In this document: positions 8,397-17,313 of the stretch, one piece after another
Position numbering within the stretch: the first letter of the stretch is position 1
Layout: each line of letters opens with the position of its first letter
Assembly: GCA_965243615.1 (NCBI GenBank)
Contig: CBDEVO010000003.1
Location: 4,650,001-4,714,000, forward strand
DNA length: 64,000 nucleotides
Direction of reading: 5' to 3'
From: JAJEEA01 sp965243615
GTDB lineage: Bacteria; Acidobacteriota; Vicinamibacteria; Vicinamibacterales; UBA8438
The notes under the pieces: model-generated
The model's database searches: none
What the model was told of the DNA's origin: nothing
The model's input: only the letters and a program-made list of their open reading frames with translations
Position numbers and translations under genes: made by a program

Positions 8397-9927
8397 CTAT
8401 CGCCGCCGCCGGTAGCGCCGGTAGCCGCCGACGGCCAGGAAGGCCGCCAGCAGGAGCTGCGCGATGACCGGCAAGGCCGGCACCGCGGCATCCCAGAGGT
8501 GGAAGCGCAGCGCGTTGGTCTTCATTGCCCCGACCCGGCCTTCCAGGGTCAGCATCTCGGCCGCGTTGTCCAGGGTCTCCGTCATCTCGTCGGCGTTCAC
8601 CATGAGCAGGGTGGAGCCCAGGGTCTCGCCGGCCAGGATCGTGATGTTCTCGACCTCGTAGTCCGAGGGCGAGGCCGTGCCGTCGGTCTGGAACAGCTCC
8701 ACCAGGGTGTCCTCGGTGACCGCGCGGTTGGCCAGCGCCCTGATCTTGTAGGACGTCCCCTCGACGAGGTTCGGGTCGTCGGGACCTTCCAGCGTGATCG
8801 ACAGGTCGGCCAGCTCGACCACGACCGGGAACGTGAGCCGGGCCACGTCGGCGCGGTCCTGAGTGACCAGGAGCGAGTCGGCCATGGGCGTCGCGGTGCC
8901 GGTCACCGTGACCTCGACCTCGCCGGGCTCCGTCGCCGTGAGCGTCACCGCCTCGCCGCTCGCCGACGCGCCGACCCCCATGCCCTGCACGGAGGCCTCG
9001 AACGACACGCTGACCACGTCCGCCTCGTACAGGAACAGGTCGTCGGTCATGATCGCGACCTCGTCGCCCGGGTTCAGGGGGGCGTCGCCCAGCGCCGTCT
9101 CAATGGCGTCGCGGGCGTCGTCCCTCACCCGGATCAACGGTACCGTGCCGTCCTCGATCGTGATCGAGAACAGGCTCGTGACCGACTCGGAGCCGTTCTC
9201 CGGTTTGACACCCTTGGCGGTGAGGTGCAACACGAGGTTCTCCGTGCCCACGTCGTCGTCCGCCAGCGCCCAGAGCCTGAAGTCGGCGCTCTTCCTGCCG
9301 GCGCCGCTGTCGATCTCGATGCGGGCGGGCTCGACCCGGTAGTCGAGGGCCTGGCTCTCGTCGGCACTCACGCCCACCTCGAGCTTCTCGTCGAGGGGAT
9401 AGTCCCGCTCGCCGCGGTCCACGGTGACCGTCACGTGGACGGGGTCGCCGCCCTCCACGATGGACATGGCCTCGTCCGCGGTCTTCTCGCCGTCCTCGTC
9501 GACCGCGAACGCGCTGGCGGTGATGTCGTCGGCCATCGGCAGCATGTTGATGTCGGCGACCTCGATCTCCAGCGGCTCGGTCAGGTCGTTGCGGGTCCCG
9601 CCCATGAACGCACTCAACGTGACCGTGTCCGCCTCCCGGTCGCCGTCGGGGTTCGGCGGCGTGAGGGTGAACGAGGCCGTCGGGCCGTCGTCACCGTCCC
9701 GGGTGGCGTCGGCGCCGAACGTGTGAAGGGGGTCGTCGACCGTGTAGCCCGCCCTGTCGACGCTGATCGCCGTCACGTAGGTGCGGTCCACGGGCGTGGG
9801 ATCGGCGGTGAGGGTGACGGCGATGGCGCCGCTCTCCCTCGGCGAGTCCGTGGCCACCCGCCACTCGAACAACTGGTCGTCGGTGTCGTCGATGGTGATC
9901 CTCTTGACGCCCGTGGAGTCCCACCCG
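8397..9927 (-). pseudogene. Surface protein with VPALP-type C-terminal anchor, 5' end lost
   Basis: About 510 residues of Thr/Val/Asp-rich sequence, made of beta-sandwich-like repeats such as PTASFTLTPPNPDGD and LTFPVVVELADLSITLEG, resembling Calx-beta or FN3-like modules. The end is DAAVPALPVIAQLLLAAF followed by VGGYRRYRRRR: a short Pro motif, a hydrophobic helix and an Arg cluster, like IPTL/PEP-CTERM sorting tails. Upstream of about 9927 the frame stays open, but the translation is Arg/Ala-rich nonsense antisense to an adenosine deaminase remnant. The true N-terminus, with its export signal, has therefore been replaced by a rearrangement. Confidence 0.7.
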
Positions 9928-9928
9928 G

Positions 9929-10063
9929 ACCCTGAAGGCGCTCGCCAGGAACAGCGTCGAGCACAGCTTCCTGCCCGACGCCGACCGGCGGCGACTGCTC
10001 CGCCGCCTCGGCGACGACTTCGCCGCCTTCGAAGCGACGCCGTGCCAGGCGCGGGGCCGCTGA
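9929..10063 (+). pseudogene. Adenosine deaminase C-terminal remnant
   Basis: The frame ending at the TGA at 10061 reads TLKALARNSVEHSFLPDADR and then LLRRLGDDFAAFEATP. 'LARNSxEHSFLP' is the hallmark C-terminal block of bacterial adenosine deaminases. Only 44 codons remain, with no catalytic residues. It begins precisely where the surface-protein sequence on the other strand ends, marking a rearrangement breakpoint at about 9928. Confidence 0.7.
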
Positions 10064-10143
10064 TCCGAGGGCCGGCGGTTGGCGGGGACTCACACCATTG
10101 CCCCGCGAGCTGGCCATCCGCCACGGCCAAGTGCCGTCAGCCG

Positions 10144-10683
10144 TCATCCTCCCGCCGAAAGTCGAGCCCGGAATCCGACGCCCAGCAGCAACGCGAGCAG
10201 CACGGCCCCGACGGGCGGCAGCGCCGGAACCGGCGTCGCGCCTTCGACCAGCTGCACCGAGGCGACTTGCCCGTTGGCCCAGTCGAGTCCGGAGTCGTCC
10301 CACGCGACGGCGCCCTCGCCCGGGCTTCGGGTGACGTCGCCCAGATCGAAGCGTACGCCGTCGACCATGAACGCCAGCCCCGCGTCGGCCGGAAGAGTCG
10401 CGTTCGCTGTGGTGCCCCACTTCTCGAGCCCGACGAGCAGGGAGCGGGGCTCGTTCGTGATGTAGAACAGATGGACGGAGTAGGGGGCGCCGTCGTACTC
10501 GAACTCGCGCGGCCCCCGGATGTTGCCGAAGACGCTGCGCCAGTAGCCGAAGAACTCCTTTCCTCCGTCCGACTCCCACCTCTCGACCCGGATATCCGCG
10601 GACCAATGCACGGTCTGGGCCGCCGCCGAGCCGCCCGCGGCGACGGTCGCCGCCATCACCGCAGCGAGCACGATTCTCCTCAT
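10144..10683 (-). CDS. Exported beta-rich protein with VPALP-type anchor
   Basis: A 179-residue protein. The chosen start (MRRIVLAAVMAATVAAGGSA) gives a clean signal peptide ending near SAAAQ; the open frame upstream is remnant DNA. The middle is a domain seen in many bacterial FN3-containing surface proteins: VHWSADIRVE, a Tyr-rich loop, FEYDGAPYSVHLFYI, and WDDSGLDWANGQVASVQL. It closes with ATPVPALPPVGAVLLALLLG and then a short Arg-containing end. It is probably surface-attached or outer-membrane associated. Function unknown. Confidence 0.7.
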   Translation of the reverse strand: MRRIVLAAVMAATVAAGGSAAAQTVHWSADIRVERWESDGGKEFFGYWRSVFGNIRGPREFEYDGAPYSVHLFYITNEPRSLLVGLEKWGTTANATLPADAGLAFMVDGVRFDLGDVTRSPGEGAVAWDDSGLDWANGQVASVQLVEGATPVPALPPVGAVLLALLLGVGFRARLSAGG

Positions 10684-10779
10684 TCTTGTCCCTTCCCGCT
10701 GCCGCAGGAGTCCTGCCAAGTGGCGTTCCGCGAGCGCGTGTATGCCCGGCGTAGAGGCCCGCTTCCTCGGCCGTCCGCG

Positions 10780-11018
10780 CTCTCGCCCGAGTTCGCCGAC
10801 ATCTCGGAAGGCAGACCGACGTCCCATCCAGATACCCCGTCGCCCGCTCCCCCCGGTACTCCACCGACGCCGCCATACACAGGGACACACAGAGAACGAG
10901 CGCCCAGTTGGCCATGGTCGGCGGCGTCCGCAGTCGCCCTCCACGCAGCGCGACGTCCACTCCAACACGTTCCCGAGCAGGTCCGAGAGACCCGGTCGTT
11001 GGAGCCGTAGGTGCCGAC
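10780..11018 (-). pseudogene. Formylglycine-generating-enzyme/sulfatase-modifying domain remnant
   Basis: Three minus-strand frames carry consecutive pieces: CPVGTYGSNDR, then LSDLLGNVLEWTSRCVEGDC, then VEYRGERATGYLDG. 'DLLGNVxEWTSxC' is the signature of the FGE-sulfatase fold. At least two frameshifts separate the pieces and no start is found. The sequence is directly upstream of, and reads toward, the exported VPALP protein. Confidence 0.5.
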
Positions 11019-11200
11019 AGGACACATGCCATCGGGGCCGGTACGGCCCCCCATGGCATCCAGGCTGAAAACTCTGGGCCGCACCCGCCAATTCCTCCAA
11101 ACTCCTTTGCCGACACGGCGGTCTTCAGCCCCGCGACGTAGCGTGCTCCGGAACCCAGCCGGTGCCACACCGACGATGGACGCGGAGCTTCGCCCCACCG

Positions 11201-13141
11201 TCACCGGCCATCAGCAAGGCCCCAAGCTAGCTCCCTCGGACCCCGGCTCTCTTCCCACGGGGGCCGCAGTTCCTCGTCCCGGAGGCCCGGCGGCATGCCC
11301 ACCGCCCGCAAGGCTTGGTCGACCGCGCGTTCCGCCGTGCTGCCGGGAGCGAGATCCGCAGCCGACTGGCGGATGACGGCCGCAACCATCGGCAACGTAA
11401 CCATCGACGGCATCAGGTCCCGCATCGCACGGAAGAATATCCGCTCGATCTCCCCGCGGTTGGCATCGCCGACGCCGCCGACCACCACGCCGCTGGAGCC
11501 GTGCGTACCGCCCTCGACGGCCAGATAGAACGCGTGGCTCAGGATCAGCGAGTTCCAGTGGCCGGCGCCGTATGAGTGGCCGCCCGCGTAACCGACGAAC
11601 TTGCGATCGACGAACAGGAACCCGGAGTAGTCCCAGAAGTGCTCGTTGAACGTAAGGGCGAACTCGTAGCGGTCGCGGTAGAGGTCCGGGTCCCTCTGTT
11701 CCCTTGGATCATTCATGTATCTGGCTGCACCGAACGCGGAGTCGCCCCCCACCTCGTAGTCGGCGGAGACTCCCTGGTCTCTGTAGAAGAACCCCAGGGC
11801 CTCGCCGAAGATGTCGGAGTAGCCCTCGTGGACGGCGTCGGCACCCCCGTAGCCGAGGACGAAGCGGCCGTCGATGCACATGGCCGGAACCAGTCCACGG
11901 TCCAGCCGTCTATCGGGCGTGACGACCCAGCCGGGAAACCGGGCGGTGGCGCACGTGTACGTCGTGCCATCGCGGGTGGTGAAGCTCTCCGGCCCGAGTC
12001 GCCAGCCGATGGGAAAGAGGTTGAACAGGCCGTAGGGACTCCCCGTGCGTTTGCTTACACTGAAGTGCGTCACCGCGTGCATCAACTCGTGCCCCACGAT
12101 GTCCAACCATGTCAATGGCTCGCCCATATAGTTGCCGAAGACAACAACACCCGTGCCTTCTGGGCCGAACGGGGGCAAGAAAAAGAAGGCGTTCGCCACG
12201 TCGTCGTTTACCATGAGGATCGAACGCAGGTTCGAGCCGTCTACACCCTCCCAGCCGTGCCTGGCGGAGAAGTAGTCGTAGGCCCAGCCCGCGTAGGCGT
12301 GAGCGCCGACCACCGCCGGGTCGTCCCAGTCGTTGTCCAGGTCGACCGCGATGTCGTCCGGCGTCCAGACGGTTTCTCCGGGCGCCAGCCCGCTGACCAA
12401 GTGGTCGGCGAGCAGACGCTGCCGCCGCTGAGAGTCGTTGCGGAGGTCGAGGGTGACGTGCTCTCCCGGCCGTAACCTGTCGTGCGCCACGTATCGGCCG
12501 TCCGCATAAGTGGTGCTTAGCTTCCTGGGTTGGCCCTCGAAGCTAGTGCCCACGCCGAGCACCGACTGTTGCCTGGCCGCAGGGCTGCGGTAGAGGAGGG
12601 CGCCGTCGACGGCGGCGGCGTAGTAGAAATACCCGTCGCTCATGGCCACGAGATAGGCCAGGGCGTACGAGCCGAACGGTATCGGCAGGATGCCTAGCTG
12701 CGCTTGCCGCCCGGCGTCTACCTCTCCGCCGTGCATTCGCTCCAGGGCTGTGGCGACCTCCGCAGCGGTGAACCTGGGCGTCGGGCCCACCGCGATCCCC
12801 TGGTGCAGGGTGCCGAACAAGGACACGGTGACGCCGCTGCCGTCGAGTTGCCGCGAGACGCCGCCGCCGAACACCGGAATGCCCGCGTGGTACTGTGCGA
12901 GATACTCGTGGGTGCGCCCCTCGATGGAGGCGTCACCGAAGCGCGACGTTACCAAGAGGTCGCCCGTCCGGACCATGCGGTCGACCGACTCATCCCATTG
13001 CCGCAACGCGTCGAGATCGAGAATATCCCCGGCAACAACGGGCGCAACACCTGGTTCCTGGGCGGCGGCAGGCGTTTCAATGGTCACGAGTGCAACCGCG
13101 AGCGCGGCTGAAGACACAGTGAGGCGTGAAGTGGTTGCCAT
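11201..13141 (-). CDS. M4 (thermolysin-like) metallopeptidase with large active-site insert
   Basis: A 646-residue secreted zinc peptidase. A signal peptide (residues 1-28) is followed by an FTP/PepSY-like propeptide (about 30-230). The catalytic domain has HELMHAVTHF (HExxH, about residue 351) and the third zinc ligand and following Asp in ADAVHEGYSDIFGEALG (about 437). The transition-state His is in YGAGHWNSLILSHAFY. In thermolysin about 20 residues separate HExxH from the Glu; here it is about 83, so a 60-residue insert containing two Cys has been added. It is transcribed away from the LuxR-type gene, across a 400-base shared upstream region. Confidence 0.88.
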   Translation of the reverse strand: MATTSRLTVSSAALAVALVTIETPAAAQEPGVAPVVAGDILDLDALRQWDESVDRMVRTGDLLVTSRFGDASIEGRTHEYLAQYHAGIPVFGGGVSRQLDGSGVTVSLFGTLHQGIAVGPTPRFTAAEVATALERMHGGEVDAGRQAQLGILPIPFGSYALAYLVAMSDGYFYYAAAVDGALLYRSPAARQQSVLGVGTSFEGQPRKLSTTYADGRYVAHDRLRPGEHVTLDLRNDSQRRQRLLADHLVSGLAPGETVWTPDDIAVDLDNDWDDPAVVGAHAYAGWAYDYFSARHGWEGVDGSNLRSILMVNDDVANAFFFLPPFGPEGTGVVVFGNYMGEPLTWLDIVGHELMHAVTHFSVSKRTGSPYGLFNLFPIGWRLGPESFTTRDGTTYTCATARFPGWVVTPDRRLDRGLVPAMCIDGRFVLGYGGADAVHEGYSDIFGEALGFFYRDQGVSADYEVGGDSAFGAARYMNDPREQRDPDLYRDRYEFALTFNEHFWDYSGFLFVDRKFVGYAGGHSYGAGHWNSLILSHAFYLAVEGGTHGSSGVVVGGVGDANRGEIERIFFRAMRDLMPSMVTLPMVAAVIRQSAADLAPGSTAERAVDQALRAVGMPPGLRDEELRPPWEESRGPRELAWGLADGR

Positions 13142-13543
13142 GTAATGTTTGAAACGGAATGGCGGGTCGTCTTTTGCCTGCAGTTTCCCCACCCGCTCGA
13201 CCCTACCCCGTGTATATCTCAAGGCAAGAATGGTGGCATCGGCGGCGGTGCCTGTCAAGGCTGCGGGCGGACTGTGTTCAGGCCGTTTGCTACTGATTCT
13301 GACAGGATTCCTGATGGGCGTCCTCAGATAGGTTGGCACAAGTGAATCGATTGCTACCATTTTGGTAGTGAAAAAAACATGGGAGAATGTACTACTGGGA
13401 GACGATGGCGTGACACGGGCATGTGCGGGCGCGCCCCTCCGGGCCTCCTCGCTGCCGCGGGCGGTCGAGAGAAGGGGCGGAGGGAATGTCCAGTACGGCG
13501 TTCGGAATGCTGACTGCGTGGAAGGCAGAGGCAAGGAACCGTC
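13142..13543. promoter_or_regulatory. Divergent intergenic region between peptidase and LuxR-type regulator
   Basis: No gene is visible in these 402 bases. It is AT-richer than the surroundings around 13330-13400 and holds a perfect inverted repeat. It should contain the promoters of both the M4 peptidase (leftward) and the regulator (rightward). I could not pick out convincing -35/-10 pairs. Confidence 0.5.
13354..13368. promoter_or_regulatory. Candidate operator palindrome
   Basis: CTACCA-TTT-TGGTAG is a perfect inverted repeat with 6-base arms. It lies about 175 bases before the regulator start and 213 before the peptidase start. Dyads of this kind are typical binding sites for dimeric HTH regulators. 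That the neighbouring LuxR-type protein binds it is inference. Confidence 0.35.
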
Positions 13544-14680
13544 ATGGGCGACCGAGACGCTTTCGAAGGCATCCTGGTGGCGTTGCACGAGGCCGCGCTC
13601 GACGACAGCCGCTGGCCAGACGTCTCCGCCCTCATGGACGACGCCTGCGGCATCACGGGCAACGACTTTCTGGTTGGGGAAGGCCCGGCCGACGACATCC
13701 GGGCTCTTTTCATCGGAGCCTGCTGGCGGGGGCAGCGCCGCGAAGATCTGGAGCGCGACTACCTCGAGAACTACCACCCCACCGATGAACGCGTACCGCG
13801 CGTCCGACAACTGGCGGACGGTCGGATCGCGCACGCCACCGACGTGTATACGGCCGAGGAGCTGAAGACCTCGCCCACCTACAACGAGATGATGGCCAGG
13901 GCCGCCCGCCAGAACGGCGCGATCGTGCGTCTCGACGGACCCGACGGCTCGCACATCACCTGGAGCCTCGGCGACCCCGTCGATTCGGACGGCTGGGGGT
14001 CTTCGCGAATTGCGATGGTCGAGGCGCTGTTGCCTCATCTGCGGCAGTTCGTCCGGGTCCGGCAGGCGCTGGTCCGGGCCAAGGCGCGGGAGACGACCGT
14101 GACCGCCCTGCTGGACAACGCGCGGATAGGCGTCATCCACCTGGACCGGCGCGGCAGGATCCTGGAGGTCAACGATCGCGGCCGCAGCATCCTGCGGCAC
14201 GGCGACGGGCTCTCGGACCGGGACAACATGCTGCGTGCCCGCACTCCCACTGACCAGGTCCGTCTCGAGCGGCTGGTGGGCGCGGCGTTGCCGACCCCAC
14301 GCGGGAGCGCGGCCAGTGGATCGATGCTGCTCCGCCGTTCGACCGTGTTGCCGCCGTTCGTCGTCCACGCCAAACCCGTGGACCTCCCTCAACCAGACTA
14401 CGGGGCGCGGCACGTGGCCGCGCTGGTACTGATCGTCGAGCCCGGGCGCCACCATCGCATCGATCCCAGCCTGGTCGCCAGGATCCTGCAGTTGACGCCG
14501 GCGGAGGCTCAGGTGGCGGTCAGGCTGGCGGAAGGCAAGAGCGTGCGAGACATGGCCGAGGCGAGCGGGCACACGGAAGGGGCCGTCTACTGGCACCTGA
14601 AGCAGATCTACCGGAAGCAGTCCATCTCGCGGCAGGCGGACCTAGTGCGGTTGGTGCTGTCGCTCGCCGAATTCGGGTGA
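13544..14680 (+). CDS. LuxR-family transcriptional regulator
   Basis: A 378-residue cytoplasmic DNA-binding protein. The first 190 residues are an unassigned sensory region with motif YHPTDERVPRVRQL. The region from about 190 to 260 looks PAS-like (DNARIGVIHLDRRGRILEVN). The C-terminal GerE/LuxR helix-turn-helix starts at about 312: LTPAEAQVAVRLAEGKSVRD followed by TEGAVYWHLKQIYRK. No receiver Asp domain is present, so it is not a classic response regulator. The gene diverges from the M4 peptidase, which makes that peptidase a plausible target (inference). Confidence 0.85.
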   Translation: MGDRDAFEGILVALHEAALDDSRWPDVSALMDDACGITGNDFLVGEGPADDIRALFIGACWRGQRREDLERDYLENYHPTDERVPRVRQLADGRIAHATDVYTAEELKTSPTYNEMMARAARQNGAIVRLDGPDGSHITWSLGDPVDSDGWGSSRIAMVEALLPHLRQFVRVRQALVRAKARETTVTALLDNARIGVIHLDRRGRILEVNDRGRSILRHGDGLSDRDNMLRARTPTDQVRLERLVGAALPTPRGSAASGSMLLRRSTVLPPFVVHAKPVDLPQPDYGARHVAALVLIVEPGRHHRIDPSLVARILQLTPAEAQVAVRLAEGKSVRDMAEASGHTEGAVYWHLKQIYRKQSISRQADLVRLVLSLAEFG

Positions 14681-14873
14681 AGGTCGGCGCCAGGAAGCCC
14701 AGCTCACCCGTACCACAGCCGGGCAGCACAGACTGGACGTCAGACCATCGGCCGCCGATACTCCGATTCGGTTCGGGGCGGATCACGGGCGGAGTCGCCC
14801 CTGCTCGGCCGACAGATCCGCCATCTCGACGGACCCGAGCACCCTTCCATCGACGCGGTTCACAGCTCCGTGA

Positions 14874-15129
14874 TTCCACGGCGACGAACCGGTCGCCCTT
14901 GAGGGGGCACTCTTCGGACTTGACGCCACGGCCGCGACGCCGGGCGCTGTGACGGTGGACATCGCGGCCGGGGCCGCGCAGAACGGCGCCCGCAACCCGA
15001 GCGCGGCGGCGGTGCAGTTTTCGAATCGCCGCGAACCTGACGCCGGTGCCGGCTCTGCCAGCGCCCGGCGCGCTCGCGCTTGCGCTGCTGTTGCTGGTCG
15101 CCGGGCGTTCGGCGCCGCACGGCGGCTGA
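14874..15129 (+). pseudogene. VPALP-tailed surface protein remnant, frameshifted
   Basis: One frame reads FHGDEPVALEGALFGLDATA and then AVTVDIAAGAAQNGARNPSA. A one-base shift near 15030 leads to NLTPVPALPAPGALALALLL and a stop at 15127-15129. The ending has the same Pro motif, hydrophobic helix and Arg as the tails at 4681, 8397 and 10144. The 5' part is lost. This is the fourth instance in 11 kb. Confidence 0.6.
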
Positions 15130-15525
15130 CACGGTCGGCCGGGGCGGGGCGAACCCGCAACGCGAGCGGTCGTGGCTTCGCCGGGGCGGGCTGGGTGGGG
15201 CACCCCCCGGGGCAGTCCTGGAGTCCGCCCCCGCGACGAGCACCCCGTCGCCCGTCCCGCTGCAGCGGCGAGCTCGGCCCATCGTAAGCGCGCTCACCTC
15301 GCTCCGCGAAGAGCCCAGCGATCACGGCGTCGACACGGCCGCGATCCCCGGCGGCCTCCTCGGATTCGCGGCCGCGGCGGCGTCGACACGGCCGCGATCC
15401 CCGGCGGCCTCCTCGGATTCGCGACCGCGGCCCCCCGGCGCGGCCGCTCGCTCGTGGGCCTGCAAATCCTCGCCGGCCGCGGCAGGCCGACCGTCGAGTT
15501 CTACGTCACCGTGGACAGGCGGATT
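15130..15525 (+). other. Gene-poor stretch with an undefined coding fragment
   Basis: No gene can be assigned. The frame through 15328-15510 reads TAAIPGGLLGFATAAPRRGR, then LVGLQILAGRGRPTVEF. That looks like a piece of a real protein but I do not recognise it. Part of it is tandemly duplicated (15326-15431). Confidence 0.4.
15326..15431 (+). repeat. 53-bp tandem duplication
   Basis: The block beginning GGCGTCGACACGGCCGCGAT occurs at 15326-15378 and again at 15379-15431, identical over at least the first 45 bases. A period of 53 changes the frame, so it disrupts any protein encoded there. Confidence 0.8.
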
Positions 15526-16023
15526 TTACCTGTTGAGCTTCAGCCACTTGATAGATTCCAGACGCTCGAATTTATGCTGGGCGACAGTTTGCGGCATGTT
15601 CTCGGGCACCCACTTGCCGGCAGGCAAATTCACGAATACAGCCTTGCCACGTTTGTCCTTTATTACGGGCAAAGATTCCAAGTTATACCAATCCAAAGCG
15701 ACGAATATTTCTTTCCGCTTGGCGTAGGGTAGCTGAGATGTTGTATGGTTCAAGAGAACCTCCAACTGCCTTATCATCAGATTGTACTGCCCGGCGCGAA
15801 GCACGTCAACGGGGATGGTGATTTGCAAACTGTCATCATACCTGTCTTTCGCTTCCATCACTCGCCTTCGGCCATCCGTCACTACCTCCCGTAGCTGCTT
15901 GATGTCCAGGCGTCTGAGATATAGCTGCCGACACCACTGCAAAAGAGAGAAAAGAACGGTTGCGGTCACGGCGGCGATTACTCCCGCCAAGGCGTTACCT
16001 GCTATGTCAACATCGGTACTCAT
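15526..16023 (-). CDS. Small membrane-anchored protein of foreign composition
   Basis: A 165-residue protein of no recognised family. One membrane helix lies near the N-terminus (IAGNALAGVIAAVTATVLFS), followed by a basic linker and a soluble domain with KQLREVVTDGRRRVMEAKDR and KEIFVALDWYNLESLPVIKD. G+C is near 50% by count of one 60-base line, against about 70% around it, and Lys, Asn and Ile are unusually frequent. That suggests recent transfer. It is flanked by decayed genes on both sides. The function cannot be inferred; a mobile-element cargo or defence-related role is only a guess from location. Confidence 0.6.
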   Translation of the reverse strand: MSTDVDIAGNALAGVIAAVTATVLFSLLQWCRQLYLRRLDIKQLREVVTDGRRRVMEAKDRYDDSLQITIPVDVLRAGQYNLMIRQLEVLLNHTTSQLPYAKRKEIFVALDWYNLESLPVIKDKRGKAVFVNLPAGKWVPENMPQTVAQHKFERLESIKWLKLNR

Positions 16024-16302
16024 GGCATCAACCTCCCCACACCCTGGATTGCATGCACGCCACCTCGCCGCCGGTCATTCACAACCGACCATATCGGGGC
16101 GGACGCGCCGTCCGCCCCTCCCAAGGGCGGCGCCGCGATCGTCGGGTGCTGGCTCGTCGTGGCCGCCCAACTCCGGTCGTGTGGCGTGGTCCGGATCGGC
16201 CTTTCACGAACCGCACGCCCTTTCGTCTCCCCCTCCCTGGTTCGTCTTGCCGGACCCGCAAAACAACCCGAGGGATGCGGGTTCGAAGTCGCCGGCTCGC
16301 GG

Positions 16303-17089
16303 AACAACCCGCGCATCGTGTTCGAGCGGCTGTTCGGCGACGCCGGCAGCACCGACCCCGCGGTCCGGCAGGCCCGGCGCCGCAAGGACGCGAGCCTCCT
16401 CGACTCGGTGCGCGAGCGCACCCGCGACCTCGCCCGCGGGCTGGGGCCGCGGGACAACCTCAAGCTCGACCAGTACCTGGACGCGGTGCGGCGATGTCGA
16501 GCGGCGAATCCAGACCGCGGAGGCGCAGGCCGACCGCGACCTGCCGGTGGTCGCCCGGCCCGAGGGCGTTCCCGACACCTTCGGCGAGCACGCGAGGCTG
16601 ATGTTCGACCTGCTCGCCCTCGCCTTCGAGACCGACCTCACCCGGGTCGGCACCTTCATGCTGGGGCGCGAGCTGACCGGCCGCACCTACGCCGAGATCG
16701 GGGTGCCCGACGCCCACCACCCCATCTCGCACCACCGGCACGACCCCGAGAAGCTCGCCAGGCTGACGAAGATCAACCTCTACCACGTGCAGCTCTTCGC
16801 CGGCTTCCTCGAACGGCTGCGGCAGACCCCCGACGGCGACGGCCCGCTGCTCGACCACGCGATGATCGTCTACGGGGCGGGCATGGCCGACAGCAACGCC
16901 CACGCCTCGAACAACCTGCCGGTGCTCCTCGCCGGCGGCGGGGCGGGTCCGGGCGGGCGCCACGTGCGCTATCCCGCCGACACCCCCCTCGCCAACCTGC
17001 ACCTGACCCTGCTCGACAGGCTGGGCGTGCCGGTCGAGTCGCTCGGCCACGCCACCGGCCCGCTGCCGCTCGAAGGAGGCGCCGGCTGA
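16303..17089 (+). pseudogene. Truncated, frameshifted second copy of the DUF1552 gene
   Basis: The sequence is almost identical to 7279-8061 of the intact gene but lacks everything encoding the first 180 or so residues, including the Tat signal. An extra base near 16488 (GGTGCGGCGATG where the intact gene has GGTGCGCGACG) shifts the frame between LDQYLDAVR and DVERRIQ. The rest stays readable to PLPLEGGAG. It is followed, like the intact copy, by 23-bp repeats and an ATPase start, so the duplicated unit covered all three. Confidence 0.88.
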
Positions 17090-17198
17090 CAGGTGCCCCC
17101 GGAACCCCGGACGGATTGCATTCCCTCGGTCTGCCTGGCGCCCCACCGGCAAGCTCATGATCGGGCGTGCGCTTACCGTCCTGATCGGCACGCAGACC

Positions 17199-17290
17199 GT
17201 CCAATCGGGAGCGTAAACGCCGTCCAATCGCGAGCGTAAACGCCGTCCAATCGCGAGCGTAAACGCCGTCCAATCGGGAGCGTAAACGCC
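17199..17290 (+). repeat. Four tandem copies of a 23-bp repeat
   Basis: Units start at 17199, 17222, 17245 and 17268, each beginning GTCCAATCG, then G or C, GAGCGTAAACGCC. The middle two share the C variant. A degenerate fifth start (GTCTGTCTGG) follows. The array ends 24 bases before a GTG that opens an ATPase fragment. Iterated near-identical units just before a start codon suggest an operator array for the ATPase gene (inference). Confidence 0.85.
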
Positions 17291-17313
17291 GTCTGTCTGG
17301 TATCGCAGAGGGT

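Noticed and set aside
11201..14596. Treating the whole 1131-codon minus frame as one protein
   Set aside because: The part beyond 13141 is antisense to the LuxR-type gene and lacks motifs; the signal peptide at 13141 fixes the real start.
17199..17290. CRISPR array
   Set aside because: Units are directly adjacent with no unique spacers and no cas gene nearby.
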